Source: Crotophaga sulcirostris (Eukaryota; Chordata; Aves; Cuculiformes; Crotophagidae). Taken from it: DNA of 64,000 bases. The position numbers and the translations under genes were made by a program. The DNA lies in NCBI GenBank assembly GCA_013397455.1, contig VYZB01000330.1, positions 265,113-329,112 on the forward strand, written 5' to 3'. Below the pieces are notes generated by a model, which worked only from the letters and a program-made list of their open reading frames with translations, was not told where the DNA came from and did not search any database. Shown piece after piece: positions 14,401-23,400 of the stretch (its first letter is position 1; each line of letters opens with the position of its first letter).

Positions 14401-17400
14401 GAACCAGATCTTGATATTGAAATAGACTTTCCAAGAGGTATTTTTTTCTGTCATTTTAATAAATATTGTGATATAGACATTGTGGGCAGCCATTGTATTT
14501 TGATTCATCATCCATTCAGAGAAACTTAATTTAATTGCAAGATCCACTTGACTGAGTCTGTTAGGTAAAATTTTGCTCTACCTTTGCAAGACTAAGGGCT
14601 TCTGAATGAGTTCTTCCATCTTTCTAAACACGGTATTTGAAACAGAATGCAAAGAAAAGGGGGAATTAACTTTTCACAAAAGAATCTGGCTGAATCATTT
14701 GGTTTTGGACATGGATTTAGGAAAAATATTTTGAAGACTTAAAGGTGCAAATGGCCTGTATCATGGAAAACAATGAATAGATTCTTCAGTTACCACGTGT
14801 TTCCATGGGAAGTAAAATGTTTTTTAGAACAGAAATTACAAAAAGGCAAATTTCCCACTCAAGTTTGTTAGTAAATAGCAAAATGGTTATATTGTGCTTC
14901 ACTTGCTAGCTTTTAGTATCTTACTAATGTCCATAGCTGTATTTCAGAAAGTTAGTGTTATTTTGAGACCTTTCTTGAAAGAAGCTCCTGGGTTTAGGTA
15001 TTACAATTTCTGCCACTCTACAGAATGCAGGCAGTGGTGTTTGTTTCTTTATACCATGTCCAAATCAATCAAAGATTCGTAAAACTCCCAGCTGTAGCTA
15101 GTATCTCCCTTGACGTAGCTTCTCTTGGACATACACCTCCTACCTCCCCTGGCTAGCTTCTGTATGTGATGTTGAAAGTCAACAAGGAAGTGGTTAAGTC
15201 ACCATCCCTGGAGGTATTGAAAATACGTGTAGATGAGGTGCTCAGCGATACGGTTTAGTAGCTGGCAGGTGTGGTTGGACCCAATGATCTCAAAGGTCTT
15301 CTCCAACCAAGTGATTCTATGATTCGATGTTGTCTCATTCCACTGTGTTGCCTGAAATAAGTTCTTCATCCTACCCCTGAAATGTAGAGTAAGTAATGCT
15401 TTGAAATATTACAGTGTATCCCTTTCCTAAAATTACTGTAATATCCATCATGAACTAGACCTCCACCACGTATCTAAATACAGACTAAAACCAGTTTCTC
15501 TGAAAGAGTTTGCATTCTAATTCTTAATGTTTTTAATCAAGTGTAAAGTGCTTTATAAAATATGAGCCATGACTAGAAATAACTGAAATACATGAACAAA
15601 AGTGCATGTTGTAAGAGAATTTGTATTTTTTCCCCTCATAGCTGCTTACTTTCACCATGTCTTAATACGAAAGAGACTTCCTAGACAGGAAAAATTGTCT
15701 AAGGGTCCACAGTAAGAAATACTGCCTTAGTGACTTGAGATAATACTTGAAAATGTTCAGTATTACGTCCTTTACAATTCATTTAGAAATAAATATTCAT
15801 ATAGCTTTGCCTTACTTTCAAACTGGACTGAAATCCAGTCCTTGATTGTGTTTCATATGTGTGCTTTTTTGGATCCCTTACATTAATGCACAATTATATA
15901 GTTCGTTGTTTTTTTAGACCAATATTATCTAAAATATGTTCAAAATAAGTTTCTATTAATGTATTTTCAGCAACTGAGGAGCTTGATACAGAAAATGAGT
16001 TTTTATTACCTCCTGTTTTTGGGGAAGAGTATGAGGAACAGCCAAGGCCTAGGTCTAAAAAGAAGGTAATTTTGTCATGTTATTAAAAAAACAGAACCAC
16101 ACAACATTCAAGTGGTCATAAATATGCCAGGGGTTTTTTTTGAGTTTTCATATTGCTTTATAATGTGTTACTGCCTATTCATACCTGCTATCCTATCTTG
16201 TTGATGTAAATTGCTAAACTTCAAATAATAAAGTTATTTCAGTCCAGTGTCTATTGCGATTAACTGTTGGATTTAATAGGAGGTTTTTTTCTAAATTCTG
16301 ATCCCAGTGTTGTTTCACATTGGTAGAACTGTTGATGTAATGTGCTAGTGTTTTTATGCTTACTGTGCTTTCAGTAATGTTTTTCTACCTTCTACTTTGA
16401 ACAAAACTCTCAGTTTAATTTGGAAGTAAAATGGAAGAACGTTGGCATTACCACAGCTTATAATGGGAGCTATAACATGTGCTGTATAAAATAGTTAAAG
16501 AATCCCTTTTTCATTTGCTTGTATGTTTCCCATATTTAATTTTCAATCAAAAATCTCAGTTTAGACATTGCAAGTAAATCACCATATTCTTTTATTTAGA
16601 ATGAAACTAACGGGAATAAAGTTTCTGGTGCCTGGCGCAAAAATGAAATTATTTTGTTGCAATAACTGCAGTAGATGTCACAGCTTTAAAAAAAAAGCTA
16701 ACTTCTAATAAGTCTTCCTAAGAATAAATGTGTCTTTCTGGTTTTAAAATGGGAGTCTAAACTGTCAGTATTATCTGCGTATCCACTTCTGGACATGCTT
16801 TAATCTGGAGCAGCCTTTCCCTTCATGAGTTCCACTGAGCCTAAAAGTTGACCTTCTGACAAAATTTGTAGCATCTTTAACTTCCTGCATGTTAACACAA
16901 TGAAATTCTATAAATACACTGAATTATTTGGTGCATCCTGTGTTTGTTGCTTAATACGATATAACCAATACAGCAACTCCATCATCAAAAATTGTTCTTG
17001 TCTGTGTTAGAAAGCAGATGAATTGATTGAATGATTGAATTGAATCATTGAAAGATGAATTAGAAATGTCTGTCAGATTCAATAAACGCTGTCCTTGGAA
17101 GTTTGTTCAACACAAAAACGACCTATTGAATGAAACGTGTTTCTTTACACTGAACCTTTAGTTCATAATTTGGCCTACACTGTGTTTCAATGGCAGGGGG
17201 TGAAGAGGAAAGCAGTGTCAGAATACCAGTCTCACGATGACAGCTCCGAAAACTCAGAGTGTAGTTTTCCATTCAAATATGCATACGGTGTAAATGCATG
17301 GAAGCACTGGGTAAAGTCTCGATATTTAGATGAAGAGCTTCCAGAACTAGAGGAACTTAAATCAAGTAAGTATTTCCAAAAATCTGACATTCAGATTTTT

Positions 17401-20400
17401 ATTTGGTAGGAAGAACACCCCACACACCAGGGTAGTGGTGGATTCCCCAGCATTGGTCCCAAAATATTCAGCTGGACTGGGTGCTAGGCCATCTTGTCTA
17501 GACCATGTGTTTGCCGAGGAAGATTGTGCCAGGTGATCCTTGAGGGTTCTTCCAACCTGGTATTCTATGATTTTATGAATTGCTATACTTGTCTTCAAGT
17601 ACTTCAACTGGAAGTTTTAATAGAAATTTTCACGTCTGTACTGTTTTCAGAATGACTGTAATTATTTTGCTGCGAAACTTCCACAAAAAAATTTCAGACT
17701 CTTATTTTTCTGAAAGAAGTTTTCACTACTTAGTTCAAGATGTTGGATCTCACACTTCTTGTGCAAGCCAGGACAGCACCTTCCCGGCTCTTCTGACTTT
17801 CTGTCTCCATTTTGATTTTTTGTTTGCATCCTGTTTTTATTCATTCTCTAACTCGCCTTGGAGTTTACACCTTTTCTGGACTTCTGAATTGCAGTGGAGG
17901 AGGGTCTCTTGCTCTTTGTCCTGGAAAAAGGTCTTTATCTGAGTCTAACGTTACCTGACTGTGGAGCTCTGACACGAAGTGGCCTTTGCTCCCCTGGAAC
18001 CTTGCTGCTCTTTCTGCAGCACTCCTCTATGTGTACATTTGCACTTTGTGGGACAAGAGGTATTGCTGCTAATCCTGCTGTTCTTCAGTTCCTGTGTTCA
18101 TCTTAGCACTGCTTTGTTATGCTGTTGGATCTTCAGAAACTTGTTTCGCCTGAAGGTCTCTCTCTACAGCACTATCTTCGCTTCAGCATCTTCAGCCACT
18201 TCTGTGTCCTCCTCAACTGTGCATGACAGTTCATTTCTCAGTGGGTGATACCGCATTTGGTTAATTAGACTTTACTCTGGTAGCCTTGTTTATTTGAATA
18301 CAAATACCTTGTGTATTTAATACAAATACAGTTTGAACTGATTAGTACCTTTGGACTCGTTCATTTGTTAGTGGAGAGGTGATCAAGCCTGTTTCCCGCT
18401 GTCCAGTCCAACAATACCCCTTCTCACACTCACTGAGTAATAATTCTGTTGCATAATGTAGCATTTTTTTCTCTATTTTACAGCAAAGTCTGTGAGATTA
18501 AAGGAAGATCTTTTATCACATACTTCAACTGAGTTAAACTATGGGTTGACACATTTTGTCAATGAAATTCGAAGGCCAAATGGAGAGAACTATGCACCCG
18601 ACAGCATCTATTATCTGTGTCTTGGGATTCAGGAGGTTAGTAAAGGCTGTAGAGGTGGTAATCAGAGCTGCTGATTTGACTGTAACCAATTTCACTGGAA
18701 GAACAGAGAAAATGTGGATTTACTAGCTAGAAGCTATGCTTAAAATAATGGCTATGATCTGGGACACAGAGAGGCTGCTGTTTAAATCACATTGTAGAAA
18801 ACTGTCTATATAGAAAATTTTCGGTATTGTGAGTATGAAAATTTAGAGAGTTAATTGATATCTTTAAGTCCTGGTTGAAATTTGAGAAGCAAGCATTCAT
18901 TGGCAATTTAGTCTATTAATATTGCTACAAGACATGTTTCTAATTCAGCTATCTTTCTGCTTCTGCACTTGCATGATATGCTGCCTCTGTCTTTCTGTTG
19001 AACTGAAAGTATTCCTATTAAGCTGATAAACAATACATATAGTGAGGTATGTGTTTATAAAATGGAACTCAACTAATATTATTTCTTCTTTCACCTTTCT
19101 CTTTGTGCTTTTGACATTGTCTATTTTGTCTACTGTGAAAGCTAGTTATGTGTAAAACATTTTTTTTTAGCTCATCATAGCCAAAGTTCAGGTGACACAA
19201 CACAGTTGTCATGAGCCCTAATACACATACACAGTGCTGGAACATCAGAGGAACAACTTGTGGTCATGTTGCTGAAATTACTGCTTGTACTTAGTGTCCA
19301 GTGTTTAATTTGGGTCATCTTAACATCCCCTTTTCACTGGCCCAGTTGTGCCACTGCACTTCAGACTGGTAGGAAGTTGTGCCCTGTTCTGCAGAGTTTG
19401 CATTTCACAAAGGCAGACAGGAGGTGAGGGGCAGAAACATGTAAGCATATGAGCTGTCAAGGGTTGAAAACAACACCTGTGTGCTAATGGCAAATTGTAT
19501 GTGTGTATGTTACCCTTCTAAAAAAAATTATTTTAAATACAAGTGGTGCACTAAATGCAATGTGCAACAAAACTCCATGGCCTTCTTGTGTTTTCCTAGT
19601 CCTTCTTGCCATCTGACAACCCTGACGTGGTTACTCTTGAAAGAGAATAAATTATCTGCTACTGCATAAAAGATATTGGCTCTGTTTAACTCAGAAGCAG
19701 CTCAGAGGAATTTAAATGATGCTATTTAAGGATAAAGTTGTGCCAAAGGTCATTAATACTTTGCTAACTTAGAGTAAGATTCTTTTCAAAGGGAAAGGAT
19801 GTGGAAGCCATAGCTTAGAAAACGAGCATTTCCCCCTCCACCAGAACTACTGCTGTGGCTAAGGATGGGCTCAGGTTGAAGCTCTTCCTTGTGGATATAA
19901 GTTGGTTTGAGCGTAGGGGAAGTGCTCAGGAGTCTTCAAGTCTTAAGTTGTTTGTTTTTTTTTACTTTGTAAAATAACTTTTTCTTAAAGGAAGCACTTT
20001 GAAAATCTATTCCAGCAAACTGGTCCCTCTGTCAAATGGTACATTTTCTCAGTTCAGGTTCATTTACAGCTGAAATTGTTCTGCTTCATGCCAGAAATGG
20101 TTTAATAATGGGTTTGATAACTCTGAAGCACTGGTCCTGAAAAATACTTCACTTGAAAATAAAAGTTGTTGCATGGTCAGGCAGGCGATGGTCTAGTGGA
20201 GAGGGTTCATCTAGAAGAATGCGTTAGCCTGCCTTGCTCCCCTGCTGCATTGTGGCCTTTGTCCTTTGTCCCAGTACAGATTGGAGGTTTGAGTGGGGCT
20301 TTTGTTTATTTTTGGCATGTATAGCAGTGGGGTGATTTCAGCAAAATACAGGTTTATGGAGCTTGGCAGATGTTTGTCTGAAGGTGCTGTGGGCAGTGAT

Positions 20401-23400
20401 TCGGCCTGTTCTCCACCGTGGGACTCAGGTGTATCCAGTTCCTTCCCATTCCCTGCAGTCTTGGTAGTGCTCATCTCAGGTGGAAACTGCTTATGCTAGT
20501 CTTGCCCCCTCTGGAGTTTGTAGAGTAGCAGAGCACAGCATTATGGTGTGGAAACAAAGGTTTCTGGGTGTCTGTTGGGTATTGTGTAACAGGGGAGACT
20601 GCAATGCAGCATCATTCTCCTGTAGGCTCTGAGATGCTAATGGTATGAGGTGCTAATGGCATTGGGTGCTTCACAGATTTCTGCTGATGATGTCGGCGTT
20701 TAGCCAAACATCCTCAATCAGGAAACAGCAATCTTTTTAGTTGACGTCTCACAGACTTGTGTGGAAATTGATTTTGAACCAGTTTTCAGTCTTATTTCAG
20801 TTTCACTGCCACCATTCACTGTGAGTGGTTAATGCAAACCAAATTAAAAGAAAATTCAGGGAAGAGAAATGTGCCAGGGAACAGAGGGGCAAACCCCACG
20901 GAGCTTGAAGTAAGCTGTATTGTCTGATTTAGAATTACTTTATAAAACTAAAACCAGTAGGTGTAGACACAAGCATATTTGGGGGTATATTGTACTTTGA
21001 AGAATTAATTCACCGTACTGTATGAAATAGTTAAATAAAGAAGTTGTGTTGAAGACTTCTAGGAAGTGTATTCATTCATTTTTCTGTATTATAAAACTAA
21101 GTGCAAAGATAAGGAAGGTCAAGATATGCTGAACCACCTAGTATAAGTAGGTGCTGTGTTTAATATTGTTTCAAGTATAGGTACAGAAATAGGTGTCATT
21201 TCCAGAAGTGTGTACGTTTTTTGTGTCTGGCACTTGTATTCATGAACACTGAAGTGGAAAATTTTAAGAAACCAAGCCTCTGTTTCTTAGAAATGTCTCT
21301 AGAGAGGATAGTGTCAAATACTTGTAGAGCCCTTAGCCGTTATTTCTTGGTAAAGATTCGAAAGAGTTTCTGTCTGTAAGATCAAGAGGATTAAGATAAT
21401 TAGATTGCAGAAGAGGTAGGCACCTTGCACTGTCCTGTTGTTTTTCTGGCACTGCTGCATATCACTACCACAAATATATGGAGGTAGGCAGGTTCTTGCT
21501 AAATATGGTTTTTTTCCCTTGAAGACCCAGGTGGAGGGAAAGGAAAATTAGTTCTTTTTTTTCTCAACGACTCCCCATTCACTGATGCAGTGTTACGCAC
21601 AGGAAATTTTAACGAAAAGTGTTAGAGTTGTAATTAATCTACGATGCATATCCAGTTAGAAATTTACAACATACATTGGTAGTAACCTTTAACTGCTAAA
21701 TATTGGAAAAGTGTCATTACTTTATTTTTAGATACTGTTATTTTATAAATGTGCAAGCATTGTACTGAAAAAGAACTGTATAGGACAGGATTTGTTCTAA
21801 TCTGGAAGCGTAAATATTGTATCTCTTTTTTCCTGTAGTATTTATATGGAAGTAATCGAAAAGACAACATATTTATTGATCCAGTCTACCATACGTTCGA
21901 ACAGGAATTAAATAAAATCCTGAGAAGTTGGCAACCAAGCATACTTCCAGATGGTAATTTTCTTTTTGGTCATGTATGTTTTTAATCTCTTAATCGTTCT
22001 GTATTCGTAAGCATGTAGATAGATACAAACTTTTTATGCATTGAGTTACTAATTCATTAAAAATCATAAAGATCTCATCTAAGAGTTCATTTAAGACTGT
22101 CCCTGTTCTTATTGTCTTGTTTCTTGGTAATCCGTGCTGCAAGAGTTGATTTTGCCACCACCTGTTTATCTTAAATTGACTGTCCATTTGTTGGAGATAG
22201 TTACACCTAAGCAGCTGCTCTTTGACCTGTACTTTTTACCTGGGTCGAATATATTTTTTTCCCATTTTTTCCTAGATGGGCAAGAAGGCAGGTAGGCACT
22301 GGACTATGTGTGAGTAGGGCTAACAAGCTGCATATTTTAGTCTTTCTCATCTGTATTGGGAGGACTTCTTGCTATGAGTCTTCTGGTCAGGAGGATCATG
22401 GAGAACACAGGCATTTTCCCCAGCAGATCAATGTTGGTGCTGAAATGCAGAATCCACTGTTGTCCCATCTCTCTCACAGTCCTCTCTTGAGTGAGGGGTT
22501 GTGCTTGCTAGCACCTTTCTTCTCTCTTCTTGATACTGGCTTTTCTCTGTATAGCTCTGGAAAGTCCTCCGTGTAGCCAGAGAGGTTCCAGAAAGGCTTT
22601 CCAAGTGAGATATCCATTTGTACTAAGAAAGGGGAAGGTATAGCTATTTAAAGGCCTTGTCTGAACAGAATAAAATTAACTAAAAAATACACTTTTTATG
22701 AAGGCGTTAAGATTAGCCCCTTGAACATTTGTTTTTATGAAATAACATGAGGGAGCTGCATGTAAGCAATGCTGTTGAGATAATTAAACAGAGATGTGTT
22801 CACTGTGAAATGGCCTATACTGATATTTCCCATTGACTGTCTCTTCCTGAAATGTGTGTCTTTAAGAACTGGGTTTGGGGTATGGACATATAATTAAATA
22901 TTCTTATTAGAGACCTCTGTCATGAGCATTTTGTTAAATTTTACAGTAAACAGAAACTTGATTATTTCACACTGGACAGTTTATGGGCTAATCCATTGTA
23001 TTTTCTATGAATTTTTTCTTTGAAGGATCAATATTCTCTCGGGTTGAAGAAGATTACCTTTGGAGAATTAAACAGCTGGGATCACATTCACCGGTTGCTC
23101 TTCTGAATACTCTCTTCTACTTCAACACGAAGTATTTTGGCCTGAAAACAGTGGAGCAACACTTAAGACTTTCTTTTGGCACTGTTTTTAGGCAGTGGAA
23201 AAAAAATCCTCTAACAATGGAAAGCAAAGCTTGTCTTCGATATCAAGTGTCTTCCCTGTGCAGAGCTGATAGTGAAGGTACTACGCCAGTTCCAAAATAA
23301 GTATTGCAGGAGCATCCACGTTGCGCTTCTGAGGGACATCTGGGCACCTTGCCAGGAGCCAGAGGTCTACCTTTGCCTGAAGTTTAGCAGCTCTTGGCTC

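Noticed and set aside
20211..20499. Overlapping open frames inside a ZMYM2 intron
   Set aside because: Opposite-strand pair, no splice signals at the frame edges and no known motif.
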